From: Myxococcales bacterium
Lineage (GTDB): Bacteria; Myxococcota_A; Polyangia; Polyangiales; Houyiibacteriaceae
Reading direction: 5' to 3'
NCBI GenBank assembly: GCA_029863605.1
Contig: JAOTVB010000002.1
Span: forward strand, 62,001-126,000
Length of the DNA stretch: 64,000 bases
Positions 35,275-43,936 of the stretch are shown piece after piece (positions within the stretch are counted from its first letter, which is position 1; the number at the start of each line of letters is the position of its first letter). The notes beneath the pieces were generated by a model. That model was not told where the DNA came from. It did not search any database and was given only the letters and a program-made list of their open reading frames with translations. The position numbers were made by a program, and so were the translations under genes.

Positions 35275-36744
35275 TCAGTCTCCCTCAGCGGTGGTTGTGG
35301 GCCCGCTTGGGCAGTCGATCTTGACGACTACCTTATAGTCTTTGCGGTCCTCTGCTGCAGTCGAAATGGAGCCCTTTTCGGCCTCGGCGAAGCACCGATG
35401 ACTTTGGAGCTCGTCGACGATTCGATCGCGTTCAGCGATGGATCCCACCCTTCCTTGGATCTCGAACCGGCCGCTGTTGCCTTCGTCGTCGATCTCGATG
35501 AGAAGTCGGCGGGTGTCGTGTTGAATATCGGTTGGGATGCCCTCGGAGATCGCCTCCAACACGTCGTACGCGTCGAATCTGGGTAAAGGGTCGTCCACCC
35601 TTGGCCCGGCGGTGAGAAGCTCTCGCGCGTGCATGGCGCTCTGCGTTTCCTCCCCGAGAAGATCTGCGCTCACCGAGGCGAGTTTCTCCACGAGTTGCTC
35701 GTGCTCGGTCTTGGCAACCCGATAGCGAGCGAGCAGGGAGACACCGAACGAAAGCATGACGGCCGCCGCGCAAATCGCAATGAGGCGCAGGTTCTTGCGG
35801 ATCTGCCCCGCTCTAGCCTTCGAGGCGAACTCGCCTTGGCGGAGGTCGAGCTTCTTCTTTCGAATGGTCGCTCGCGCGGCCAGCGCTGCCGCCCGCGCGA
35901 ACTTCGGTGCGCTTTCGTCATCGGCGCCGGGTGCGGATGGTAAGGGAACGACGCCGCATTCGATGCCGAGTTGGCTCGAAAGCCATTGCCTGGCGCTCTC
36001 CATTGGAGCCGTTTCGCCGGACAGCAGGATTAGATTGGGCTCTTCGGAGCGCTGGGCTCGGTAACTTGCGAGCGTTCGCTGGAGCGACGACCCGAGCTGC
36101 TCGCGGCGCCCCGACTCGACCAGATTCATCCCTCCCGATACGGTACGTGCAAATGTGCACTCGCCCTCAGTGAGCACGCAGAAGTCGGTGTTCTCGGGTC
36201 CGACGTCGATCACTAGCAAAGTGCGATCTCGCATCGACTCCGGCAGCAGCGGCCCGAGGCCGTCGAAGGCAGACGCGCCGACCGCCAGCTCTTGGGGATT
36301 CACCCCAGCTGCTTGAAGCTCACGCAACCGGCTTGCGACCATTCCCTGGGGAACGGCGACCGCCATGATCTGAACGTTCGCAGCATCGCGGCCGACGATT
36401 TGATGATCGATGATCGCGTTTTCGATCTCGAATGGCAGCACGGATTCGAGCAAGCCGGGCAACACCTCGGCGACTTTCTTTTCGACTCCCGCGGGCAACT
36501 CGATCAAACGGAGGGAAGCCGACTGGCCGTCGAGCGCCGCGATGATCCGATCCGGGGCTCGCGAGCTTTCGCTGATGACCTGCCGTACCGCCGTTCGAAG
36601 CAGTTCGACTGCGGCCTCGGAATCGTTCGAGCTAGGGAGCGCGGCCTCGGCATAGCGCTCCATCTCGAACCCGCGCAGGGTCGTCCGCAAGAACGCCCCT
36701 CGGACGGCCCGCGGTGTCACTTCTAAACCAAGAACCAATGACAT
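35275..36744 (-). CDS. gspL: type II secretion system protein GspL (PilM-like)
   Basis: The 489-residue product has a cytosolic actin-like ATPase-fold domain (about 1-310; LEVTPRAVRGAFL, AALDGQSASLRLIELPAG, LLVIDVGPENTDFCVL), one membrane helix (about 325-345; LIAICAAAVMLSFGVSLL) and a ferredoxin-like periplasmic domain. It recruits the GspE ATPase and pairs with GspM. It starts 1 nt after gspK. Length is somewhat above the usual 380-400 owing to the linker. Confidence 0.88.
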   Translation of the reverse strand: MSLVLGLEVTPRAVRGAFLRTTLRGFEMERYAEAALPSSNDSEAAVELLRTAVRQVISESSRAPDRIIAALDGQSASLRLIELPAGVEKKVAEVLPGLLESVLPFEIENAIIDHQIVGRDAANVQIMAVAVPQGMVASRLRELQAAGVNPQELAVGASAFDGLGPLLPESMRDRTLLVIDVGPENTDFCVLTEGECTFARTVSGGMNLVESGRREQLGSSLQRTLASYRAQRSEEPNLILLSGETAPMESARQWLSSQLGIECGVVPLPSAPGADDESAPKFARAAALAARATIRKKKLDLRQGEFASKARAGQIRKNLRLIAICAAAVMLSFGVSLLARYRVAKTEHEQLVEKLASVSADLLGEETQSAMHARELLTAGPRVDDPLPRFDAYDVLEAISEGIPTDIQHDTRRLLIEIDDEGNSGRFEIQGRVGSIAERDRIVDELQSHRCFAEAEKGSISTAAEDRKDYKVVVKIDCPSGPTTTAEGD

Positions 36745-36745
36745 C

Positions 36746-38098
36746 TCAATTCACCCGATAGTAGTGGAAAACCCCCAAGCCCGGCATCCGTCCGGCATTG
36801 GGTGGTGGTGGAACCCATCGTTCGTGGAAGTTGACGACAGACTCGATACGCACCTGGGAGTTTCCAACCTGTCCGGTCGCCACGATGGTGAAAATCCGAG
36901 CCGCCGTCGCGAAAGTACGCCCAAGCACCTCGCGTTGCGCTTCGGTGAGCTCGACTGGAACGAAAAGAAGCTCGCTCTCCTCGCCGAGAAAACCCTGGAG
37001 CATTCCATACAGGTCTTTGGATCCGCTCTTGCCTTCGATGAAGCCGATGAAGTCTGCAGGCTGCGTGAAGAGGGGAATCGGAATCAGCATTCGCACGGTA
37101 CTGAGGATCTGCGTGAACTTGATCGCCTCGAGGGGGTCGGCGCAAAGTGTAGTTTCGGGAACCTCTCCGCAGAGGCGCGCGAGCAACACCTGAGGGTTGG
37201 CCTCGTTGACGTTCACCAGGCCGGAAGCGTAGATCGTGACAATCCTGGACTCGGGGTCGTTCGGAACCGGTTCGACGAAGGTCGCCCAAAAATCGTCACT
37301 GAAGCCGCGGACCAGTCGCAACTCCTGGATCGAGTCGAATGGGGCATTCTTGTTGCGGTACGAGTCCCCGTATAGTTGATAGATCGAGTCATCCTCTGTG
37401 CCAGTGCCCCCAGTGCGGGTCGTCGCGGCTCCTGGGTCGAAGTCGGTTCGCTGGATGTCGCGGTCCCACCAGTCGATGACGGCAGAAACGACGTCCTGTC
37501 GGGTGGTGATGTTGCCGTTTTCATCTTGGTTGGAGAATAGGAAATCGTACGGGTTGTCCGGTTGGTAACCACCAGTGAGCGAGAACAGTTGCACTGCGAC
37601 GCTGTTGCGTGCCCGTTCGCCATCGAGGAAAAGAGGATCATTCAAGTTAATCTTTCCGTTCTCGCTGACCACCACAATGTTGCAGGTCCCCGGGATTCCG
37701 TCGAAACCCGTCGTGTCGCCAAAGTCGACCCCGAGCTGGGTGAGCGTGTCTCGCTGGTCCTCCGGCGTGCAAAACGGCGACAAGATTGCATTCGCAAAAT
37801 CCCACACCGGAAGCTGTGGCGCAGCACGGCCGGTGGCCGCTTGATAGAGCGGGTTGACGAAGCGACGGATCTCCGGCTCCTTCGCGGTGAGCAGCCTCGT
37901 CAGGTTCGTTGCGCTTTTCGCCAAGTACTCTGCTTGGAGCGCGTCGCGTTGGGCCGTCGAGACTGCAAACGCGGTGCCCGTTGTCTGGTGCATGTCCGCG
38001 AGCATCACCGCAAGAATCGCCACCGTGGTGATGGCGACGATGAGAGCGACCCCTTCCTCGGAGCTCTTTGGGCGTCTGTTCGTAACTTGCGATGTCAT
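36746..38098 (-). CDS. gspK: type II secretion minor pseudopilin GspK
   Basis: Large minor pseudopilin at the tip of the pseudopilus, 450 residues. The N-terminal hydrophobic helix EEGVALIVAITTVAILAVML follows a Gly suited to prepilin peptidase cleavage (EEG-VALI), and as usual for GspK the +5 Glu is absent. A long alpha-helical insertion domain follows, including DLYGMLQGF-like parts. ATG 38098 overlaps the gspJ stop (ATGA). Confidence 0.88.
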   Translation of the reverse strand: MTSQVTNRRPKSSEEGVALIVAITTVAILAVMLADMHQTTGTAFAVSTAQRDALQAEYLAKSATNLTRLLTAKEPEIRRFVNPLYQAATGRAAPQLPVWDFANAILSPFCTPEDQRDTLTQLGVDFGDTTGFDGIPGTCNIVVVSENGKINLNDPLFLDGERARNSVAVQLFSLTGGYQPDNPYDFLFSNQDENGNITTRQDVVSAVIDWWDRDIQRTDFDPGAATTRTGGTGTEDDSIYQLYGDSYRNKNAPFDSIQELRLVRGFSDDFWATFVEPVPNDPESRIVTIYASGLVNVNEANPQVLLARLCGEVPETTLCADPLEAIKFTQILSTVRMLIPIPLFTQPADFIGFIEGKSGSKDLYGMLQGFLGEESELLFVPVELTEAQREVLGRTFATAARIFTIVATGQVGNSQVRIESVVNFHERWVPPPPNAGRMPGLGVFHYYRVN

Positions 38099-38778
38099 GG
38101 GTTGTAGTTTGCGTGGTTGAGTGCGTAGTTGATCGGGATCGAGATCCGAGTGCCGAACGACTGGGTCTTTCCGGATCTATGTGGATCTTTGACGGTGAGC
38201 CGTACTCGCACCTGAGAGGGCAAGCGATTCGGCTGTGCGAATTGATCGTCGGTAGCCCAGCTTTCGACCCACTCGCTCAGCACCGGGTCGAAGTACTCGA
38301 TGTTGAATTCCTCGACCCCCTTCACCAAGATCTGCGACTTTCCTCCTCGCCTCGGGTCCTCGTCAATTCGGTTTTGCTCGCGGCGTGCGAGAACGCGCTC
38401 ACCCGGCTCATCGGGATCCTCGGTCACGAAATAGCTGATCTCGTTCTGGTCGGATTCATGGGAGTTGCGGTAGAGCCGGCGGTGAGAAAAAGACGTGAAA
38501 TCGAGCCGATCGTCTTGGCCGCGGTCGGTACCGACGAAGGCGGTCCGGACGGTTTGGAGATCGGGTGAAGGATTTACGTGCGTCGACACAAACGCCATCG
38601 TGACCTCGCGAACGATTCTCTCGAGGGCCATGTGAACGGTTCGGTAGTGGTCCACATCGGACTCGACCCGTGCCTTGTTCAAGGCAGTCTGGGCAAATCC
38701 GCCGTAGATCATCGTCCCGACGAGCGCGAGGATCGTCACCGCGAGAATGATCTCGAGCAATGTGAACCCTCGCTTCAT
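38095..38778 (-). CDS. gspJ: type II secretion minor pseudopilin GspJ
   Basis: The 227-residue product begins MKRGFTLLEIILAVTILALV, a canonical class III signal with cleavage after Gly4 and Glu at mature position 5. The globular part contains the GspJ-like RRLYRNSHESDQNEISYF segment. Start ATG 38778 has a good GAGGAGG upstream and overlaps the gspI stop (ATGA). It would complex with GspI and GspK at the pseudopilus tip. Confidence 0.92.
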   Translation of the reverse strand: MKRGFTLLEIILAVTILALVGTMIYGGFAQTALNKARVESDVDHYRTVHMALERIVREVTMAFVSTHVNPSPDLQTVRTAFVGTDRGQDDRLDFTSFSHRRLYRNSHESDQNEISYFVTEDPDEPGERVLARREQNRIDEDPRRGGKSQILVKGVEEFNIEYFDPVLSEWVESWATDDQFAQPNRLPSQVRVRLTVKDPHRSGKTQSFGTRISIPINYALNHANYNP

Positions 38779-39395
38779 GAGCCCTCCTCGGTCGTGGTGG
38801 GCTCTTCCGCTCGCGCGGGCTGCTCGGAAACCAGAAACTGGATGACGTCGAAGCCTCTGTCCTTGTCGCCCTCTTTCCATCTCACCGATACGGTCGCCCG
38901 CCGCACTTGCTCTTCCAAGAAAGGCTTGAGGATCGGAAACCCTATTTGCAGTGCCATCAGGGCTAGATTGCCGGCTTCACCTGCAACGACGGTTTCGGGG
39001 GTTCCGCCTTGCTCCGTAATCGACTCATAAGTTTCGTTCAAACGTTGATTGTTCCGGTCCTTTTCGCTCAGCTCGTCGTCTGAGTCCTCGTCCGCTCCGA
39101 GTTCGGGCAAGATGATCCGCTCGACGATCCAGCTGCACTCGTAACCTTCGACCGGCGCGTGCTCGCAGCAGTTGTCGTCGTCGGCCTTGTCCACCAACGG
39201 GAGGCCTTCGATCGCGATCACCTCTTCGATCTCACCCATCTTGCAGCGGGCCAAAGTCGTCGCGACGTTCTGCCGTTTGGCTCGCTGCGCGACATTGGAG
39301 GCCCCGACCTCGCTCGAAAAGATCGCCGTCAGGGCGAGACCGAGGATCGCGACCGCAATCATCACTTCGAGCAATGTGAATCCACGGAGGTTCAT
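38775..39395 (-). CDS. gspI: type II secretion minor pseudopilin GspI
   Basis: The 206-residue product starts MNLRGFTLLEVMIAVAILGL with the prepilin cleavage site and Glu5. At about 125 residues the usual GspI is shorter; here an acidic insertion (GADEDSDDELSEKDRN) and extra helices enlarge the globular domain, and an acidic tail ends the protein. The stop overlaps gspJ and the start overlaps the gspH stop. Confidence 0.88.
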   Translation of the reverse strand: MNLRGFTLLEVMIAVAILGLALTAIFSSEVGASNVAQRAKRQNVATTLARCKMGEIEEVIAIEGLPLVDKADDDNCCEHAPVEGYECSWIVERIILPELGADEDSDDELSEKDRNNQRLNETYESITEQGGTPETVVAGEAGNLALMALQIGFPILKPFLEEQVRRATVSVRWKEGDKDRGFDVIQFLVSEQPARAEEPTTTEEGS

Positions 39396-40084
39396 AGTGA
39401 ATCCCGGACTTCCCCTTCGTCATCGAGATCGGAAAGGGGTTCGTAGGCATAGGGATAGATGCGTGCGTTTCCGGTAAGCGGATGGATTTCGACGCTGTAG
39501 ACGGTATCGCTTCCGTCTTTCAGCTGAACGACCGTGTGCTCGGTGACTCCACCAGGAAAGAAATACACGCCGCCTTCGCCCTCGGTGCGTGGCTGAGAGT
39601 CCCTCGGCGTCACGAGCGCGTGAATCGCGATCCCGTCACCGATGGGCTGGGGTTGGTAGCGCTTGATCGGTTCCCCTTCAAGCGTCGTGATCGGTGAGAA
39701 CTCCGAGATCGGTGGAGGCTCGCGATCGAGTGGTTTTTCGATTCGCAGTCGCGCCAGCTCCCAGGGATCGACCGCCCCGCCGGTGTCGGATTCGAGCTGC
39801 TCGTGGTTGGCGATCGTCACGGGCGCCTCTGTCTCTTCGACCGCCATAGTGTTTTTCTCGAAGTCGAACTGAAGCCGGGTCGTAGTTCCGTGTGTGACCG
39901 AGCGGCTGTATGCGTACTGCGCAGCGCTCATCACTCTGAACGATGCCGATCGCAGTCGCGTCCGCGTCAGCGCCCCCACCCCGAAGGATGCCCCAGAGAC
40001 CACCACGGCAATGATCGCTATCACCATGATCACTTCGATCAGGGTGAAGCCGCCGCGGGGTTGGGTTGGAGTGCGCTGGCGCAT
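39392..40084 (-). CDS. gspH: type II secretion minor pseudopilin GspH
   Basis: The 230-residue product carries the prepilin motif GGFTLIEVIMVIAIIAVVVS after a short basic leader (MRQRTPTQPR). The globular part is beta-rich with the family-type TRLQFDFEKNTMAVE and a glycine-rich FFPGGVTEHTVVQL end. ATG 40084 is chosen because it gives a short basic leader; the open frame extends further without sense. It lies 4 nt after gspG and overlaps the gspI start. Confidence 0.87.
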   Translation of the reverse strand: MRQRTPTQPRGGFTLIEVIMVIAIIAVVVSGASFGVGALTRTRLRSASFRVMSAAQYAYSRSVTHGTTTRLQFDFEKNTMAVEETEAPVTIANHEQLESDTGGAVDPWELARLRIEKPLDREPPPISEFSPITTLEGEPIKRYQPQPIGDGIAIHALVTPRDSQPRTEGEGGVYFFPGGVTEHTVVQLKDGSDTVYSVEIHPLTGNARIYPYAYEPLSDLDDEGEVRDSL

Positions 40085-40088
40085 GGCT

Positions 40089-40484
40089 CTAGATGTCGTC
40101 TTCCGTGTTGAACTGCAGATCCGGTCCGGCCGAGACGACGCCAACGTCTCCGCCCTCGCAAGTGATTTGGAACTCGGTATCCCAAGCGTCCGTGGTTCTC
40201 TTGGAGCCATCGAGGTACCTCTCGCTCACCAGCTCTTCGACCGTCGGACAGCCCCGCGGGTTGTCCGCCACATAGAGCATGACCGCTGACCGCAACGCCT
40301 GCGCATCGGCTTTCGTGCTCTTGATCCGCGCTTTCCCCAGCTGCGGCAAAACCGCCACTGCAACGCCGGTAACCATCATTGCGAGGATGGTAATGACGAT
40401 CATGATCTCGATGAGCGTAAAGCCTTCGCGTCGCCTCCGTCGTCCGAGTCGCTGCTGTCGGCGTGTGTCGATCGTGTCCGGCAT
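40089..40484 (-). CDS. gspG: type II secretion major pseudopilin GspG
   Basis: Main pseudopilus subunit, 131 residues before processing. After a 21-residue, very basic leader (RLGRRRRREG) comes GFTLIEIMIVITILAMMVTG with cleavage before Phe and Glu5. The C-terminal domain has the GspG pattern ADAQALRSAVMLYVADN, CPTVEELV and the end SAGPDLQFNTEDDI. Start ATG 40484 has GGGAGG at 40489-40494. ATG 40505, overlapping the upstream stop as ATGA, is an alternative adding seven residues. Confidence 0.92.
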   Translation of the reverse strand: MPDTIDTRRQQRLGRRRRREGFTLIEIMIVITILAMMVTGVAVAVLPQLGKARIKSTKADAQALRSAVMLYVADNPRGCPTVEELVSERYLDGSKRTTDAWDTEFQITCEGGDVGVVSAGPDLQFNTEDDI

Positions 40485-40488
40485 GGAG

Positions 40489-40494
40489 CCTCCC
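40489..40494 (-). promoter_or_regulatory. ribosome binding site for gspG
   Basis: GGGAGG sits 4 nt before ATG 40484, favouring it over ATG 40505. High pseudopilin demand fits a strong site. Confidence 0.6.
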
Positions 40495-40501
40495 GTTTGC
40501 G

Positions 40502-40924
40502 TCATTGAATGTTGTCGTCTTGCAGAAGCGAGCCGCTCGGGCCCGCAGAGATCACTTCGGCTTGTTCTTCGAAATAACCGGGGCATCGAACAGACAGGGG
40601 CCGGCCCCAACCGTCCTTCGGCATCGAATCGAGATAGTGTTTCTGAGAGCGGGGGGGATGAAGCAGCTCCGCGTTGGAGCTTGGGCATCGGCCCATGTCC
40701 GCCCGAAACCGGTCGATCGCTTGCTTCAATTGGGCGATCGCCACCTGAGTGTCGCGAACTCGTATGCGGTGGCGCGTGTACCGAATGAATCCCGCCCCTA
40801 CCACCACGATCAGCGCCAGCCCCAGCAGCGCTTGCCAACGCGGGTTGCTGAGAGCCCCTCGCCAACGCCCGCCCCGCCTTTCCCAAGGCAGCGAAATGCG
40901 TTCTCTTTTTCGCCGACGCGCCAA
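40502..40924 (-). CDS. GspG-like pseudopilin paralogue lacking a prepilin cleavage site
   Basis: The 140-residue product has a basic N-terminus, a single membrane helix (WQALLGLALIVVVGAGFIRY) and a C-terminal domain that parallels GspG: VAIAQLKQAIDRFRADMGRCPSSNAELL, DGWGRPLSVRCPG and the end ISAGPSGSLLQDDN. The G-F-T-L-x-E motif is absent, so prepilin peptidase should not process it. It would remain a bitopic membrane protein with the pseudopilin head in the periplasm. The start is TTG 40924 with GAGGGA before it. It sits between gspF and gspG. It may act as an assembly or capping factor; inference. Confidence 0.75.
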   Translation of the reverse strand: MARRRKRERISLPWERRGGRWRGALSNPRWQALLGLALIVVVGAGFIRYTRHRIRVRDTQVAIAQLKQAIDRFRADMGRCPSSNAELLHPPRSQKHYLDSMPKDGWGRPLSVRCPGYFEEQAEVISAGPSGSLLQDDNIQ

Positions 40925-40933
40925 AACAGTCCC

Positions 40934-42157
40934 TCATTGAATCATCTCGTTGAGCTGTAGCAGTGGCATGAGGATGGCAAAAGCAATGCCGCCAACGACG
41001 GCGCCCATGACCACGATGAGCAGTGGTTCGAGGATCGACGTCATCGCGCCCACGCGGACCTCGACCTGTTGGTCGTAGGCGTCCGCCACATGGATGAGCA
41101 TTTCCTCGAGCTGACCCGACTGTTCGCCTACCGCGATCATATGGGTGACGATTGGCGGAAAGCGGTCCCCCTCCCGGAGGGGCCTAGCAATTCCTTCTCC
41201 CTCGCGAACGCTTTCCCGAGCGTTTTCGACCACCCGCATCAGCTCGGTGTTGCCAAGCACGTTGCGGGTGATGTCCATCGCGGTGAGAACCGGCACCCCA
41301 CTGGCGAGCAAGGTTGCCAAGGTTCGGGAAAAACGAGTCACGGCGACCATCGTCAACAGAGGCCCAAAGAGGGGAACTTCGAGGACGAAGATGTCCCACT
41401 TCTTGCGACCCTCCTCGGTGTTGCGCCAGCGCCGAAACCAGTAGATACCGCCTGCGAGCAGAGCTCCAAGCAACCACCAGTAGTTGCTGAACAAGTTGCT
41501 GACCCAGATCAGCAAGCTCGTGTACCAAGGCAGTGACTGGTTGAAGTTCTCGAAGATCGCGGTGACCTTGGGCACGACGACGGACATCATGAGAAACAAG
41601 ATCAAAACCACGACGACCGCCATCACGATCGGGTAAGCGAGCGCACCGCGGACCTTACTTTGGAGCCGCGTCTGATCGTCCAAGAAATCTGCGAGCCGTG
41701 CCAGCACCTCTTCGAGCGTTCCGGATGCTTCGCCGGCCGCGACCATGTTCACGTAAAGCGTCGGAAAGATCTTGGGGTGCGCTTTCATCGCGTCGGCTAG
41801 GTTCGCGCCCTCGTTGACCTGGTTGCGGGTATCGGTGAAAGCCGTCTTGAGCTCGGGGTGATCGAGCTGATCGATGAGAGCGCTCAACGCTTGAACCAGC
41901 GGCACCCCTGAACGCAAGAGGACCGACAGTTGCCGAGTCGCGATCCCCACATCCAAGGTCGTGACCCTGCGAAACAATTTTCCGAAGTCGATGTCTCGAG
42001 CGGCCTTCCTGACAGCCTCGGACTGTTCGAGGATCTCGGTGGCCAAGATCCCGTCCCGCTTCAAAACGTTGCGTAGAGCCTTGGCGCTGTCCGCGTCGCG
42101 GACTCCCTTGACCGACTTGCCTTTCGCATCGAGACCTCTGTACGCGTAGACCGCCAT
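40934..42157 (-). CDS. gspF: type II secretion inner-membrane platform protein GspF
   Basis: Polytopic platform protein of 407 residues with two repeated T2SSF domains. The first is near 70-195 (LSVLLRSGVPLVQALSAL, FPTLYVNMVAAGEASGTLEEVL) and the second near 270-395 (LATLLASGVPVLTAMDI, MIAVGEQSGQLEEML). Three membrane helices are visible (VVVLILFLMMSVVVP, a YWWLLGALLAGGIYW segment, and LLIVVMGAVVGGIAFAIL). It connects the GspE motor to the pseudopilus. It starts 3 nt after gspE. Confidence 0.95.
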   Translation of the reverse strand: MAVYAYRGLDAKGKSVKGVRDADSAKALRNVLKRDGILATEILEQSEAVRKAARDIDFGKLFRRVTTLDVGIATRQLSVLLRSGVPLVQALSALIDQLDHPELKTAFTDTRNQVNEGANLADAMKAHPKIFPTLYVNMVAAGEASGTLEEVLARLADFLDDQTRLQSKVRGALAYPIVMAVVVVLILFLMMSVVVPKVTAIFENFNQSLPWYTSLLIWVSNLFSNYWWLLGALLAGGIYWFRRWRNTEEGRKKWDIFVLEVPLFGPLLTMVAVTRFSRTLATLLASGVPVLTAMDITRNVLGNTELMRVVENARESVREGEGIARPLREGDRFPPIVTHMIAVGEQSGQLEEMLIHVADAYDQQVEVRVGAMTSILEPLLIVVMGAVVGGIAFAILMPLLQLNEMIQ

Positions 42158-42160
42158 CGC

Positions 42161-43933
42161 TTACACCTCGGCGGCTTGGGTCGCTGCGAGCACCTCTTCG
42201 ACACTCGTGACTCCAGCGATGACCTGGCGCGCGCCATCATCACGCAGCGGTCGCATACCCTGTTGTTGCGCGACCCGCTGGATGGTCTTCGCGTCACTGT
42301 TGTTCAAGATCTCGCGACGGACCGGCTCGTCGATCAACATCATCTCGAAGATCCCGATGCGGCCCCGATAGCCCGTAGCGCTACATGCGTCGCAGCCCCC
42401 CGGGTGGAAGAACTTGAGGCTGCCCGTGCTCGTGGGCTCGGGGAGCGTGGCGGGATCGGTGCTGCCGAGCACGGTTGTAGCGGCCACTTTCTTGAGCTCG
42501 CCGAGCTTTTCTTGAGCTTCGGATGTCTCGATCCCCAGCTCGAGAAGATCCTGCGCCGTCGGCGTGTACGGAATCCGACACAAGCCACAGAGTCGCCGAA
42601 CGAGTCGCTGAGCAAGCACCGCCATCACCGACGAGGAGATTTGATAGGGTTGCACGTCCATGTCGACGAGGCGGGTGATCGCGCTCGGCGCGTCGTTAGT
42701 GTGGAGCGTGGAAAGTACGAGGTGGCCCGTGAGAGACGCGTGAATGGCGATCTCCGCCGTCTCGGTGTCGCGAATCTCGCCGACCATGATCACGTCTGGG
42801 TCTTGTCGGAGGAAGCTTCTCATGCCCGAGGCGAAGGTGAGCCCGATCTTCGGTTGCACCTGCATCTGCCCGATACCTCGAAGCTCGTATTCGACGGGAT
42901 CCTCGGCTGTGAGGATGTTCTTTTCAGGGGTGTTGATCTTGTTCAGGCACGCATACAGAGTCGTCGTCTTACCGGAGCCGGTTGGGCCGGTGACCAATAC
43001 GATCCCGTTCGGACGCTGGATCAGGTGCTCGAGTTGATCGAGCTCGCGTCTCGCGAAACCGAGGTCGATCAGGTTGAGCAGGACCTGCTCTTTGTCGAGA
43101 AGACGCATCACGACGCGCTCGCCCTTGGCGGTTGGTATTGTGGAAACACGAACGTCGACCACCTTGCCGGCGATTTTCTTCGTGATGCGACCGTCCTGTG
43201 GAAGCCGCTTCTCGGCGATGTTGAGACCGGCCTCGATCTTCACGCGGCTGACGATCGACGCGAGGAAGCCACGATTGGCTTCCTTTCGCGGCACCAATCT
43301 CCCGTCGATGCGATATCGCACGACGACCTTTTCGTCGGTGGGCTCGATGTGAATGTCGGAAGCTCGCTCTTTGACTGCGGTGTAGAACAGGTTGTTGACC
43401 CAGCGAATGACCGGCGCTTCGTCGGTCATATCGATCAAATCGCGGAGCTCTTCGACTTCTTCGCCCTCTTTAGCGTCGGCCAGTGCGGTTTCATCTTTGC
43501 GCTCGTACACACGGTTGATCGCGTCGTCGATTGCCTCTTCGGACGCGGCAACCGCAACGATCGTCTTGCCCAGCAGAATTCGGAGGTCGTCGATGGGGAA
43601 GGGGTCGAGCGGATTTGCAACCGCGACGCGAACCGTGTTGTCGGACTCACCCAGCGGAAGAACCCTGTTCTGGCGTGCGAAGTTGATCGGAACCGTATCG
43701 ATGAGCTCCTCGGGAATTTGCTCTGTCGCGATCCTTTCGACGAACTCCATGCCCACCTCGTCGGCGAGCGCCCTGACGACCTTGCCATCCTCGACGATGT
43801 GGGTCGCGACGAGGAAGTCACGCAGATCGACCGCGCGCTCGGCGGCGCTTTCGAGCGCGTTCTCGAGCCTATCGGGCTCGAGCGCCCCGCGGCGCACCAG
43901 GATTTCACCGATGTAGCGCTGCTCAAAGCTCAT
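42161..43933 (-). CDS. gspE: type II secretion ATPase GspE
   Basis: Hexameric cytosolic motor, 590 residues. The N-terminal MshEN-like domain (FEQRYIGEILVRRGALEPD) should dock on GspL. The ATPase has Walker A VTGPTGSGKTTTLYA, the Asp box AEDPVEYELRGIGQMQV, Walker B MVGEIRDTETAE and the His box HLVLSTLHTNDAPSAITRL. The zinc motif is seen as CGLC and CDAC separated by about 55 residues, with an ELKKVAATTVLGS insertion. It starts 3 nt after gspD. Confidence 0.96.
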   Translation of the reverse strand: MSFEQRYIGEILVRRGALEPDRLENALESAAERAVDLRDFLVATHIVEDGKVVRALADEVGMEFVERIATEQIPEELIDTVPINFARQNRVLPLGESDNTVRVAVANPLDPFPIDDLRILLGKTIVAVAASEEAIDDAINRVYERKDETALADAKEGEEVEELRDLIDMTDEAPVIRWVNNLFYTAVKERASDIHIEPTDEKVVVRYRIDGRLVPRKEANRGFLASIVSRVKIEAGLNIAEKRLPQDGRITKKIAGKVVDVRVSTIPTAKGERVVMRLLDKEQVLLNLIDLGFARRELDQLEHLIQRPNGIVLVTGPTGSGKTTTLYACLNKINTPEKNILTAEDPVEYELRGIGQMQVQPKIGLTFASGMRSFLRQDPDVIMVGEIRDTETAEIAIHASLTGHLVLSTLHTNDAPSAITRLVDMDVQPYQISSSVMAVLAQRLVRRLCGLCRIPYTPTAQDLLELGIETSEAQEKLGELKKVAATTVLGSTDPATLPEPTSTGSLKFFHPGGCDACSATGYRGRIGIFEMMLIDEPVRREILNNSDAKTIQRVAQQQGMRPLRDDGARQVIAGVTSVEEVLAATQAAEV

Positions 43934-43936
43934 CGG

